From Candidatus Poribacteria bacterium (GTDB lineage Bacteria; Abyssobacteria; SURF-5): a stretch of DNA of 15,289 nucleotides. The notes under the pieces were generated by a model. That model ran no database searches and was not told where the DNA came from. It was given only the letters and a program-made list of their open reading frames with translations. Made by a program: the position numbers and the translations under genes. The stretch is taken from positions 1-15,289 of the forward strand of contig JACRIR010000179.1 in NCBI GenBank assembly GCA_016215705.1, written 5' to 3'. Of this stretch, positions 1 through 6,871 are shown in pieces (within the stretch, counting starts at the first letter, position 1; each line of letters opens with the position of its first letter).

Positions 1-2
1 CC

Positions 3-284
3 ATGCGAGCCAGGGGACACTGGAAAGAAACCGCTTCCGGCACGTTGTATCTGCGCAAGAACGGCGTGCTCGTGGGGAGCTCATCTGTCGCGCTGAAAGT
101 TGACCTTAGAGAAGTCAGAAGGGCCTTTAGCGTGACGATCAACGCCTCTGACGCTCCTGTCTGCACGTGGGAAGCGACGCTTGAGATTGCGGGCGATCCG
201 AACCCCGCGAACAACAAGGCAGTGGAGACCACCAAGGTTACCGTCAAGTCGGATGATGATGATGACAGGGAGGATGACGACTAG
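3..284 (+). CDS. C-terminal part of a probable secreted protein with an Asp-rich tail (5' end likely outside the window)
   Basis: The frame is open from the window edge to the TAG at 282-284. The first ATG lies at position 3, so the true start is probably upstream and this is most likely the end of a larger protein. The visible 93 residues are beta-rich and end in a stretch with GDPNPANNKAVETTKVTVK. The NP..NN....V.V pattern is typical of CARDB/Ig-like extracellular adhesion modules. The last ten residues are almost all Asp/Glu (DDDDDREDDD), an acidic tail that could bind Ca2+ or be disordered. There is no visible ribosome site because the upstream sequence is missing. A hairpin at 308-341 follows the stop. 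Specific function is not recognisable. The secreted-protein call is inferred from the module resemblance and from the secreted product of the next gene. Confidence 0.55.
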   Translation: MRARGHWKETASGTLYLRKNGVLVGSSSVALKVDLREVRRAFSVTINASDAPVCTWEATLEIAGDPNPANNKAVETTKVTVKSDDDDDREDDD

Positions 285-307
285 GAGATGACTGTAGCAG
301 AGTGAGG

Positions 308-341
308 TAGGGACAGACTCTTTCTTAAAGGTCTGTCCCTA
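308..341. repeat. Near-perfect palindrome, REP-like element or terminator
   Basis: TAGGGACAGAC (308-318) pairs perfectly with GTCTGTCCCTA (331-341). Inside it, CTTT (320-323) pairs with AAAG (327-330), leaving a single bulged T319 and a 3-nt loop, so about 15 bp of stem in total. The 3' flank (342-355) is T-rich but not a clean T-run, so it could end the upstream gene's transcript only weakly. The GGGACAGAC core resembles, from memory, extragenic palindromes linked to REP-associated tyrosine transposases (RAYTs). No such transposase is in the window. Confidence 0.6.
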
Positions 342-703
342 TTTCTATCTTTTCGTAGGGCCTCATATCCTCATATGCGGTAGCGAACATCTCATTTGGG
401 ATAAAGAGGGGGTCGCGAGGAGATATGCTTTCCGTCTTTTCAGGATTTCCGCAGGATACGCCAGGATTCTTCCACAACAGGGCCTTGGAGGTCCGAATCT
501 ATTCATCGCTTCTTAACTGTCGATAGGAGAGGGACTTATTTGGGGTAACCGGAAATAGCGGTAGGACGAAGAAGCCACAATGCAGATATTTTTTGTCCTA
601 AATCGTTCCAGAATTCGTAATCCCTCTTACGGAGTGTGCGCTCATGCTGTTATAAGGCATTGCAAACAAAGAAGATATCTACTCCGGAAAGACAAATAGA
701 AAG

Positions 704-719
704 TGGCATGGGAGTTGCT
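704..719 (+). promoter_or_regulatory. Sigma-54 (RpoN) promoter for the cytochrome/MopE-like gene or its leader RNA
   Basis: The sequence TGGCATGGGAGTTGCT matches the RpoN consensus TGGCAYRNNNNTTGCW at every defined position. GG lies at 705-706 and GC at 717-718, with the obligatory 10-bp spacing. The predicted start site is near 730, exactly where the structured element at 731-854 begins. The next gene starts at 1004, giving a ~270-nt leader. Two similar sites lie at 6151-6166 (minus) and 6872-6887. Confidence 0.75.
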
Positions 720-730
720 CATATCCGAGC

Positions 731-854
731 GACATTGCGGAACAATAAAAGGCGCCATCGGCGAAGACTTTGGCGAGCCCGCTGATGGCGCGAGGGAATG
801 TGGGAATTGCTTTTCCCCTTGCGTGTGAGTATACCATTGTTCCGCAAATCTGTC
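731..854 (+). promoter_or_regulatory. Multi-branched structured 5' leader or small RNA candidate
   Basis: A perfect 12-bp inverted repeat, TTGCGGAACAAT (735-746) with ATTGTTCCGCAA (836-847), encloses about 90 nt. GACA (731-734) can further pair with TGTC (851-854) across a 3-nt bulge. Inside, GCGCCATCGGCG (752-763) pairs with CGCTGATGGCGC (780-791), 12 bp including one G-T wobble. A smaller hairpin GGGAA (802-806)/TTCCC (813-817) may form a third arm. The fold is a closed three-way-junction shape starting at the predicted sigma-54 transcript start. No T-run follows, so a leader is likelier than a terminated small RNA. The terminal repeats could also be those of a small mobile element (MITE). 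I do not recognise a known riboswitch class. Confidence 0.5.
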
Positions 855-1003
855 AAATCGTCAAAGGGGGGTGATGCGTTGCATAGATGGTCTTGAGTGT
901 CTCGAGGACGTGGCGCGGGTTTTTATGCATCATTACAGTTGGAATCAACGCCACAAGCGGATCGTAATTGTATTAACGAAGTTCACTTTTAGGAGCGGGA
1001 CAA

Positions 1004-2026
1004 ATGAGATTTCGAGTTCAATCAGGAATACTTGCGCTTTTTGCGGTGGCAATGTGTCTGACGCTTTTCGTGTCGAAGACGGCTTCAGCGGAACCTGGCT
1101 TTTTCAGCAGTTACTGCGCGGGCTGTCACTCCAATGACACGACTACGTGCAACGGATGTCATTCCCATGGAGTGTGGCGCGATTCGTCGCGAACGGTCAT
1201 GAATTTGAAGGCCACGACGGACCTCGCGCAGTACAGGCCGGGTCAGACAGTCAACGTGACTTTGAGCGGCGGCTATCGTACCGGTTGGATCCGGGCAAAG
1301 CTTTATGATCATACGGGGACGGAAGTTGCCAGGGTAACCGGTCCCACGGGTATGGGCGACGACGGAACGGGTTCTGCTGCACAGCAGTTTCCGGTGATAA
1401 TGTCTGCGCCTGCGCCTTCGACACCGGGATTCTATACGTGGAGCGCCGCATGGTTCGGCAACGCCTTCGACGTTAACTTCTTCAACAATTCCCAGCACAA
1501 AGAGGAAAAGGTGTCGACCAACCAGTTCGAGGTCATCGCGCCTCCTCCTGTCTGCGCAGATGCTGACAAGGATGGCTATCAGGATTCGGGCTGCAACGCC
1601 GACCCTGCTAAAGGCGGCGGCGATTGCGACGACACGAATCCGGCAGTAAATCCGGCCGCAGTCGAGGTCTGCAACGATGGGATCGACAACGATTGCAACG
1701 GACTCATCGACTCCGGCGATACGGACTGCACGATGTTCATACTGGCGCCCGGGAACGGGTCGCATCTTACGAGCCCGCCGACCTTCATGTGGAGCGCGGG
1801 CGGAAACAATCGGTTCAAGGCCGAATTTTCCTATGATCCGTTGTTCGGCTCCATCGTGTGGGCTACGCCGGTGCTATCGACCACGAGCTACACCATGTCG
1901 GCCTCCACGTGGAGCAAGGCGCCGAGCAACAAGCAGATATTCTGGCGCGTGCGCGGCGCAAACATAAACGTAACGCCGATCGTGGTCCAGACGGGTCCCG
2001 AAGTGGCGACGTTCTGGAAGAACTAG
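1004..2026 (+). CDS. Secreted di-haem c-type cytochrome / MopE-like metal-binding protein
   Basis: The 340-residue protein starts with a signal peptide (residues 1-29, cleavage after ASA). Two haem c attachment motifs follow, CAGCH (38-42) and CNGCH (49-53), with a further HSHG, so two covalently bound haems are likely. A beta-rich Ig/FN3-like region spans about 65-178. Residues 180-242 form a MopE-type segment: Asp-rich calcium-like loop (DADKDGYQD), then DCDDTNPAVNP and CNDGIDNDCNG, the hallmark of the copper-binding MopE/SACCP family repeat. The C-terminus (about 245-340) is another FN3-like module. AGGAG at 991-995 sets the start. The gene stands alone between a sigma-54 promoter region and a strong terminator. 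Periplasmic or surface electron transfer or metal capture is plausible, but the actual substrate is unknown. Confidence 0.85.
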   Translation: MRFRVQSGILALFAVAMCLTLFVSKTASAEPGFFSSYCAGCHSNDTTTCNGCHSHGVWRDSSRTVMNLKATTDLAQYRPGQTVNVTLSGGYRTGWIRAKLYDHTGTEVARVTGPTGMGDDGTGSAAQQFPVIMSAPAPSTPGFYTWSAAWFGNAFDVNFFNNSQHKEEKVSTNQFEVIAPPPVCADADKDGYQDSGCNADPAKGGGDCDDTNPAVNPAAVEVCNDGIDNDCNGLIDSGDTDCTMFILAPGNGSHLTSPPTFMWSAGGNNRFKAEFSYDPLFGSIVWATPVLSTTSYTMSASTWSKAPSNKQIFWRVRGANINVTPIVVQTGPEVATFWKN

Positions 2027-2064
2027 ACAGAGTCTCTGCGGCCCTCGGACCGGGCAATACAAAT

Positions 2065-2106
2065 ACGAGGGGGCTGTGCATCCGTGCGCAGCCCCCTCGT
2101 TTTCTT
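2065..2106 (+). terminator. Strong intrinsic terminator, TCCG tetraloop, possibly bidirectional
   Basis: Positions 2065-2080 pair with 2085-2100 in a 16-bp stem with a single T-G wobble (2077/2088). The stem closes on a TCCG loop, a UNCG-class tetraloop known for high stability, and is followed by TTTTCTT (2100-2106). It ends the plus-strand gene that stops at 2026. It lies 26 bp beyond the stop of the convergent minus-strand gene. On that strand the tail is only moderately T-rich (ATTTGTATT), so bidirectional use is plausible but weaker. Confidence 0.92.
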
Positions 2107-2131
2107 GATTCCGGGAATGTCTTGGCTCAGA

Positions 2132-5116
2132 TTATGTCTTTTGGCTCAATTCGCGGATCATGTTCTGGTTGGTTTGGCGCTCGGGGAAGGGGAGTGAGAG
2201 AGCGTCAGCAGCTTTGAAGTCTTCGAGCGCTCTGGTTTTGTCTCCGAGCTTGAGGTACACTAATCCGCGATGGTGGCGGATGGAAGGGCTGAGCGAGTTG
2301 AAAAAGACCGCTTTTTCCAACTGTTCCTTCGCGTTCTTGTAATCGCCCTTCTGGAAGAAAATCCAGCCGAGAGTGTCCAGGTATTCGGCCTTTGAAGGTT
2401 GGCCTGTCACCGCCGCGCGCGCATGTCCGAGCGCCTGATCGAGTGTCTTGGGATTTTTCGCGAGGAGCCAGGCCAGATTATTATCGACGGTTGCAAGATT
2501 GGGGTGGAGTTCGTCTATCTTTCGATACGTTTTCACAGCGTCCGCTACGTTTCCTTTCTTCTCATAGAGTCCGGCAAGAGCCAGGAGCATGGTGACGGAA
2601 TCGGGTTCGTATTTCAGTCCGTTTCGCAAATACTCCTCGGCCTGGACCATGTTTTCCTGCCTCAGCGCCCACACGCCGAGCCGGTAGTAAGCCGGCCAGT
2701 AGGATTTGTCTGCTGTTATTGCGGAGCGGTAGTCAGCCGTCGCCCGGTCGATCTTTCCCTCCCGCTCGAGAATGCCGGCGGCAGTTTCGAGAAGGGCGGG
2801 ATTCTGCCCAACTTTTTTCAGAACAGACTCGATCCTTGCCACCGCGAGCAGATTCCACCGAAACTCGGTCAACGCAATGGCCAAATCGAGATCGTACAAT
2901 TCATTCTTGGTGAGTGATTTTGAATCGAGCAGTTTCACGTAGTTCTTCTTGAAGGGTTTCGGAATGACGGCGCCCTTGTTGACCACGTCGACCGCCTCGG
3001 CGTTCTTGCCCTGGGCCGCGAGGACATTTGCGAGGAGCAATCTATGCGGAATTACGTCCTCTGTTTCCGCCTCGCGTTCACCCAGAAATCTTGCTGCGTT
3101 CGGATAGTCTTCGTTGCTCGCAGCACCCAAAGCCTGTACGAGCCTGCCGCGGAAGCTTCTCAGCGTTTTCTCAGGGGAGGCTGGCAGGAATTCCCGGGCT
3201 TTTTGCGGGTGGCCAAGCTCCAGGGTGCACAAAGCGAGTTTCGTTCGGAACTCCTCGTTCGAGGGATTGGCGCGCGAGAGGGCGTGAAAATAGACTGCCG
3301 CCCTCGAGGCATCACCCTCCTTGGCCATAGTCTCCGCCAGAAGGTAGGCTGCATGTCCGTTTTTGGGGTCAGCCTTAAGGGTCCGCGAGAGTTCTTCACG
3401 CGCCCTGGAGTATTGATTAGCTGACAGGAACATATTGGCAAGTGTAAGACGATAGCCGATCTGTTTCGGGTTGGCGTTTATCAACTCCTTCAGAACAGTC
3501 TCGGCCTCGTCATATCGTTTCATAAGAATCAGCGCTTTGGCCAACTTAAGCCGTATCATCTGGTCTTTCGGCGCAAGGTCGGATGCTTTCCTGTATAGTT
3601 GAAGAGCCTGTTCGTGACTGCCGGCTCCAAGATAGACGCCTGCCATATTGACATATGACGCGGCAAATTTGGGATTCTTGCTAACCGCCTGATTGAAATA
3701 CCTCAAAGCATTGCCGGTGTCCTGGCGTTTGAGATAGACGAGACCCAGCAGGTTGAGGAACAAAGGGGAGTCGGGGACCTTCTTGAGCGAATCCTCACAC
3801 AGTTTTTGGGCTTTTGCAAGGTCTCCCGCTCGAAGTGCTTTGAGCGTTGCCTTAAAACTGTCGGCTACTTCATCGGGAATGCCTTGTGATTCGAGCAAGC
3901 TATCGATGTGCTCGAACGTCTGCCGTTGCGCGTCAGCCTGGATCAACAACTGCCTGGCGGATTCGTTGCCGGGATCGTCCGAGAGGACGAGGCCGATCTC
4001 GCGTTGCGCTTGCTCGAAGGAGCCTTCCGCCAGGAGAGTTTGTGCCAGCACAAGGCGATACGGCGTGTTCTTGGGTTGCAATGCCAGCGCGTTCTGAAAG
4101 GCGGATATTGCCTGGCCCATGTTGTTGGTACCTTTGAGCGCCAGGCCATGAAGATAATAGGTTTGCGGCGAAGCCGACGGCGAGCCCGCCGCCTTTGCCA
4201 GATAAGGGAGGGCCGAGGCATAATCACCTTGCTTAAGAATTATCGCGCCGAGAAGAGAATTGGATTCGACGCTTCCGGGGGCCATCTTTAGGTACGCTTC
4301 GGCTTCCCGGCGCGCGTCAGTGAGGCGGTTGCCGGAATAGTACGCTTCCGCGAGCGCCCCTCGTGCAGGAAAGCTGTTCGGGTTTTCGGCAAGGATTGCT
4401 TTGAGCGTCTCGATCGATTTGTCGGCGCGATTCGTGAATCGAAATATTTTGGCGAGGGCCAATCTTGCAGTCACGTTCTTAGGGTCGCCGACCGTGGTCA
4501 CGTTCATGAGGTGTTTCTCGGCCACCTCATATCGGTCGTCGTCCAAGGCCATCTGCGCGAGCGCGAGGCGGGATTCGACGTTGTTCGGATCAACAGAGAG
4601 GGTTTTCTCGAACCACGAAGCGGCCTCCTTCTCATTCTCTTGTTTCAATTTGAGTTTGCCCATCAAAACGAGCGCATCGACGCTCCCGGCATTTGCCAGT
4701 AAGGCGTCGCGGCACATAGCTTCGGCCAGGGCGGGTTGGTCACTTGCGGCATAAACGTCTGCTATGGATACCAGAGCTTTGATATTTAGTTTAGGATCGA
4801 GTTGCCGCGCTTTGTCGAAGGACTTGATAGCCTGCTCATAGTACCGCAGGGCGATATAGCATTTGCCCATTTGATAATGAAGGTCGGGCATGTTCGGGTC
4901 GATCGCAAAAGCATTCTGATACTCGACGAGGGCGTCCGCCGGACGTCCCCGTCGTTCGAGGATCATTCCTTTGTTGAAATGCTTGAGCTTGTTCTTGTCG
5001 GGGTTCCCGCAGGAAGCGAGCAATGCGAAGGCACACAAGGCGAGCACTGTGGCAGGTAAACAGGAACGATATGCGAAGCTTCTATTCTTACATCGTACCG
5101 TTTTCATGGGTTGCAT
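2132..5116 (-). CDS. prsT: PEP-CTERM system TPR-repeat lipoprotein, PrsT family
   Basis: The 994-residue protein has an N-terminal signal with lipobox LASC (lipid-modified Cys36), then tetratricopeptide repeats almost end to end. Examples are residues ~43-75 (KGMILERRGRPADALVEYQ) and the following HYQMGKCYIALRYYEQAIKSF. Most repeats carry the small-residue/Tyr/Ala-rich TPR pattern and end in a DPxN-like turn. Length and architecture fit the TPR lipoprotein found in exosortase A/PEP-CTERM exopolysaccharide loci (about 900-1000 residues). Family members are thought to scaffold surface-matrix assembly, but the biochemical role is not established. Met1 and Met4 (5105-5107) are both possible starts, and neither has a good Shine-Dalgarno. 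Its promoter is sigma-70-like, unlike the sigma-54-type sites of its neighbours. Confidence 0.88.
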   Translation of the reverse strand: MQPMKTVRCKNRSFAYRSCLPATVLALCAFALLASCGNPDKNKLKHFNKGMILERRGRPADALVEYQNAFAIDPNMPDLHYQMGKCYIALRYYEQAIKSFDKARQLDPKLNIKALVSIADVYAASDQPALAEAMCRDALLANAGSVDALVLMGKLKLKQENEKEAASWFEKTLSVDPNNVESRLALAQMALDDDRYEVAEKHLMNVTTVGDPKNVTARLALAKIFRFTNRADKSIETLKAILAENPNSFPARGALAEAYYSGNRLTDARREAEAYLKMAPGSVESNSLLGAIILKQGDYASALPYLAKAAGSPSASPQTYYLHGLALKGTNNMGQAISAFQNALALQPKNTPYRLVLAQTLLAEGSFEQAQREIGLVLSDDPGNESARQLLIQADAQRQTFEHIDSLLESQGIPDEVADSFKATLKALRAGDLAKAQKLCEDSLKKVPDSPLFLNLLGLVYLKRQDTGNALRYFNQAVSKNPKFAASYVNMAGVYLGAGSHEQALQLYRKASDLAPKDQMIRLKLAKALILMKRYDEAETVLKELINANPKQIGYRLTLANMFLSANQYSRAREELSRTLKADPKNGHAAYLLAETMAKEGDASRAAVYFHALSRANPSNEEFRTKLALCTLELGHPQKAREFLPASPEKTLRSFRGRLVQALGAASNEDYPNAARFLGEREAETEDVIPHRLLLANVLAAQGKNAEAVDVVNKGAVIPKPFKKNYVKLLDSKSLTKNELYDLDLAIALTEFRWNLLAVARIESVLKKVGQNPALLETAAGILEREGKIDRATADYRSAITADKSYWPAYYRLGVWALRQENMVQAEEYLRNGLKYEPDSVTMLLALAGLYEKKGNVADAVKTYRKIDELHPNLATVDNNLAWLLAKNPKTLDQALGHARAAVTGQPSKAEYLDTLGWIFFQKGDYKNAKEQLEKAVFFNSLSPSIRHHRGLVYLKLGDKTRALEDFKAADALSLPFPERQTNQNMIRELSQKT

Positions 5117-5167
5117 TGAGCAACAGGGTCACAGAAGTTTGATTAAGTCTCTCATGGTTGAGTCACT

Positions 5168-5197
5168 ATTATAATATGTGCCGTGTTCTTTATTCAA
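5168..5197 (-). promoter_or_regulatory. Sigma-70-type promoter for prsT
   Basis: On the minus strand TTGAAT (-35, plus 5192-5197) and a perfect TATAAT (-10, plus 5168-5173) are separated by 18 bp. The predicted start is near 5161, leaving a leader of about 45 nt before the prsT ATG at 5116. No sigma-54 GG-N10-GC element is present in the 164-bp gap on this strand. A weak 6-bp hairpin, CAAGAG/CTCTTG (5226-5231 and 5243-5248), sits between this promoter and the upstream PEP-CTERM gene and might reduce read-through. It has no T-run. Confidence 0.6.
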
Positions 5198-5280
5198 ATC
5201 AAAGGGCACAGGAGAGTCGAGACACCAAGAGAGGAGACTTTGCTCTTGCTGAAGACGAGATGCGCTTACTGAAATGTTCG

Positions 5281-6060
5281 CTATGATACTTTCGGTCTTC
5301 TACGCGCTGTAAGGACGCCGGCCAAGCCAATCCCTAACAGAAGACTTGTTGCCGGTTCGGGAACGACCTCACCCGCCACGGGCAACTCGATGACGTCGTT
5401 TCCGCATTCCATCGTCCAATGTATCGTGAAGTCATTGCCCCACAGATCGCCAAAAGCGTCGACAGGTATGGCCATTTCAATCACATAATGATTGTTGTAG
5501 CCAGTGCCGCCATAATAGGTGTTATTGTAGGCCAGTTGAGCATTGTATGTAGTGTCAGCGCCGCTTTCTAAGTTATACGGGTCCGATTCAGGGGAGAAGT
5601 AGGTCGATTGGCCCCAGTCGTTGGCATCCGTACCGACTATGTCGCCTGTCGTGAATAGCGCGCCGTCTCTTCCCGTTGTCTCCACTCCAAACTCATATGA
5701 GCCGTCGCTATTGAAATCAAATGCGAGATCGCCGGCGCCATAGTTCACCCCGCCATACACAGCCCCCGTGGAAGGTGTGCCGGTCACCACGGAGACATAA
5801 AGCGTATCGCCATCGTCACTGTAATATGCGTACATGGCCTCGGCATCAAATGGCTGGCCTCCCACTCCCGGCTCGACCACCCACTGCATCGAGTTCTCAA
5901 CTTTGCCGTCGATTCCTGCTTCAGGCGTCCAATCGCCCGTCTTTGGGTTCAGAGCCCAATCGTTGAGGTTTCCATCGATCGTGGACGGCGTGGCAAGCGC
6001 GACAATGGGGGAAAGAATCATAAGAGTCAGGAATGACAGCAGGATTGATGCTTTCTTCAT
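5281..6060 (-). CDS. PEP-CTERM surface protein with a carbohydrate-binding-like domain
   Basis: The 259-residue protein has a signal peptide (MKKASILLSF..., cleavage near ALA at 21-23). A beta-sandwich-like body opens with TPSTIDGNLNDW and contains many Asp, Gly, Tyr and Asn residues. The IDGNLNDW start is typical of DOMON/CBM9-type extracellular domains, so sugar binding is possible but inferred. The C-terminus is a textbook PEP-CTERM sorting signal: VPEP at 233-236, a hydrophobic helix (about 238-251) and a basic ARRRPK tail. By family knowledge it is recognised and cleaved by an exosortase (XrtA/EpsH) during export into the polysaccharide matrix. AAAGG precedes the ATG at proper spacing. 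A sigma-54-type promoter (6151-6166) lies 90 bp upstream. The exosortase itself is not in this window. Confidence 0.92.
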   Translation of the reverse strand: MKKASILLSFLTLMILSPIVALATPSTIDGNLNDWALNPKTGDWTPEAGIDGKVENSMQWVVEPGVGGQPFDAEAMYAYYSDDGDTLYVSVVTGTPSTGAVYGGVNYGAGDLAFDFNSDGSYEFGVETTGRDGALFTTGDIVGTDANDWGQSTYFSPESDPYNLESGADTTYNAQLAYNNTYYGGTGYNNHYVIEMAIPVDAFGDLWGNDFTIHWTMECGNDVIELPVAGEVVPEPATSLLLGIGLAGVLTARRRPKVS

Positions 6061-6150
6061 GTACCCTTTCTTTGCAGACGCACTCTGTTTGCGCTTTGTG
6101 AATGAGACCAGAGACTTCTATCATAAGACAAAAATATAGTTTATACTTTA

Positions 6151-6166
6151 GGCAAGAAGTATGCCG
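6151..6166 (-). promoter_or_regulatory. Sigma-54-type promoter for the PEP-CTERM gene
   Basis: Read on the minus strand the site is CGGCATACTTCTTGCC. The GG (plus 6164-6165) and GC (plus 6152-6153) are exactly 10 bp apart. It differs from TGGCAYRNNNNTTGCW only at the first and last positions. The predicted start near 6140 gives an 80-nt leader. It shares GGCAT and TTGCC with the operon promoter at 6872-6887. Confidence 0.62.
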
Positions 6167-6270
6167 TGATCATGATTATTTGTAAAATGCTATGCTACAA
6201 TGGGTTACATTGAAAACACAAATAAGTCCAGAGTAAAAAAATGATGCCAAATATACTCACTACTTTCTCC

Positions 6271-6290
6271 GTGTTGATCAAACGCAACAC
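6271..6290. promoter_or_regulatory. Dyad, possible enhancer site for a sigma-54 activator
   Basis: GTGTTG (6271-6276) and CAACAC (6285-6290) form a perfect 6-bp inverted repeat with an 8-bp spacer. It lies 105-125 bp upstream of the minus-strand sigma-54-type site, a usual distance for an enhancer-binding-protein site. I did not find a clear second copy before the other two sigma-54 promoters, so the assignment is tentative. Confidence 0.3.
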
Positions 6291-6308
6291 CAGGATGAGT
6301 GGCGAGCG

Positions 6309-6449
6309 ATGAAAGGCGGATACGGAATGAAACGAAGATCGGATGGCTCTATTCTTGAGGTGACTTTCACCCCGGACCGTGGGGGGGGGGATTTTTTCTT
6401 TTGTGATAAGGAGGGCGGAGTTTTGGTGGGTGCAGGCCGCTCAGCATGA
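6309..6449 (+). CDS. Doubtful 46-residue ORF containing a G10 tract
   Basis: The frame starts MKGGYGMKRRSDG, continues ILEVTFTPDRGGGDFFFCDK and ends GRSA. Its composition is plausible for a protein but I recognise no family. The G10 run (6381-6390) encodes three Gly codons plus the first base of Asp. Loss of one G would splice the first ~24 residues onto the frame that runs to 6588. The ribosome site is weak (GAG at 6304-6306, close to the ATG). It may not be translated at all. Confidence 0.22.
   Translation: MKGGYGMKRRSDGSILEVTFTPDRGGGDFFFCDKEGGVLVGAGRSA
6381..6390 (+). repeat. Homopolymeric G10 tract
   Basis: Ten consecutive G are followed by A and six T. Such runs are rare in sequence of balanced composition and are hot spots for slipped-strand mutation. 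A short CACCCC just upstream could pair with part of the run. A sequencing or assembly length error is also possible. Confidence 0.85.
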
Positions 6450-6477
6450 TGGACAGGAAAGAAGAAAGGAGGTGGGA

Positions 6478-6588
6478 ATGGCAAGAAGTGGCTATGCTGA
6501 ATGCCATTTTCGTGGGTTAGCGCAGATGGGAATTGCCGTTGAGTTTGCTCGTTACCCAAAAAAAGTTGTGACCCTGAGACAATGTTGA
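6478..6588 (+). CDS. Possible 36-residue small protein with a very strong ribosome site
   Basis: AAAGGAGGT (6465-6473) ends 4 nt before the ATG, a near-ideal Shine-Dalgarno and the best one in the window. The predicted peptide begins MARSGYAECHFRGLAQMG and ends in VVTLRQC, with two Cys and several basic residues and no transmembrane helix. I recognise no family. It lies in the otherwise non-coding region before the EPS operon promoter, so it could be a small regulator or a chance ORF beside a purine-rich stretch. Confidence 0.3.
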   Translation: MARSGYAECHFRGLAQMGIAVEFARYPKKVVTLRQC

Positions 6589-6871
6589 TAAGTTCAAACA
6601 GTTTTCAATCAATTTAAGCAAAGGAAAGACAATTTGAACAAATCGAGACAAGCAGAAATTTCATTTCCTGCGAGGAAGCCCTCCAGCGCAGGGTCTATGT
6701 GTTCTTGAATGAGAGTATTCGTCACAGAAAGATGCACAAGACATGGGTTTGCAGGGTGTTAGGAGTTTGCCAGTGAGGCTTCGAGTTGTCTTTTTCTTGC
6801 CCATATGCTGTGGAAAGCCAGCGACGGGAACGATATAGTCAAAGTTTTGTCGCGAACCATTGGGCGGACCG

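Larger units (their letters stand above)
285..1003. other. 719-bp stretch without a convincing gene: hairpin, sigma-54 promoter, structured leader
   Basis: Beyond the separately listed hairpin (308-341), sigma-54 promoter (704-719) and structured leader (731-854), I see no reliable coding region. A 33-codon frame at 425-526 has AGGAG only 2 nt before its ATG and no family resemblance. A frame from 871 follows a G-rich stretch but runs 130 bp into the next gene in another frame and is probably not real. A small dyad, CGTAA-N6-TTACG at 616-631, lies about 75-90 bp upstream of the sigma-54 site and might be an activator site. GCGGTAG occurs twice (377-383 and 558-564) without an obvious role. 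Confidence 0.5.

Noticed and set aside
377-564. GCGGTAG twice (377-383 and 558-564), resembling the core of the RfaH ops element
   Set aside because: Both lie far from the EPS operon and upstream of the sigma-54 start at ~730, so they would not be transcribed from that promoter. The match is only 7 bases.
871-1137. 88-codon plus-strand ORF after a G-rich stretch
   Set aside because: It overlaps the well-supported cytochrome/MopE-like gene by over 130 bp in another frame, has no family resemblance and crosses that gene's ribosome site. At best a short leader frame.
1085-1765. 226-codon minus-strand ORF opposite the MopE-like gene
   Set aside because: Low-complexity Arg-rich translation, lies entirely inside a gene with signal peptide and recognised motifs. 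It is an antisense shadow.
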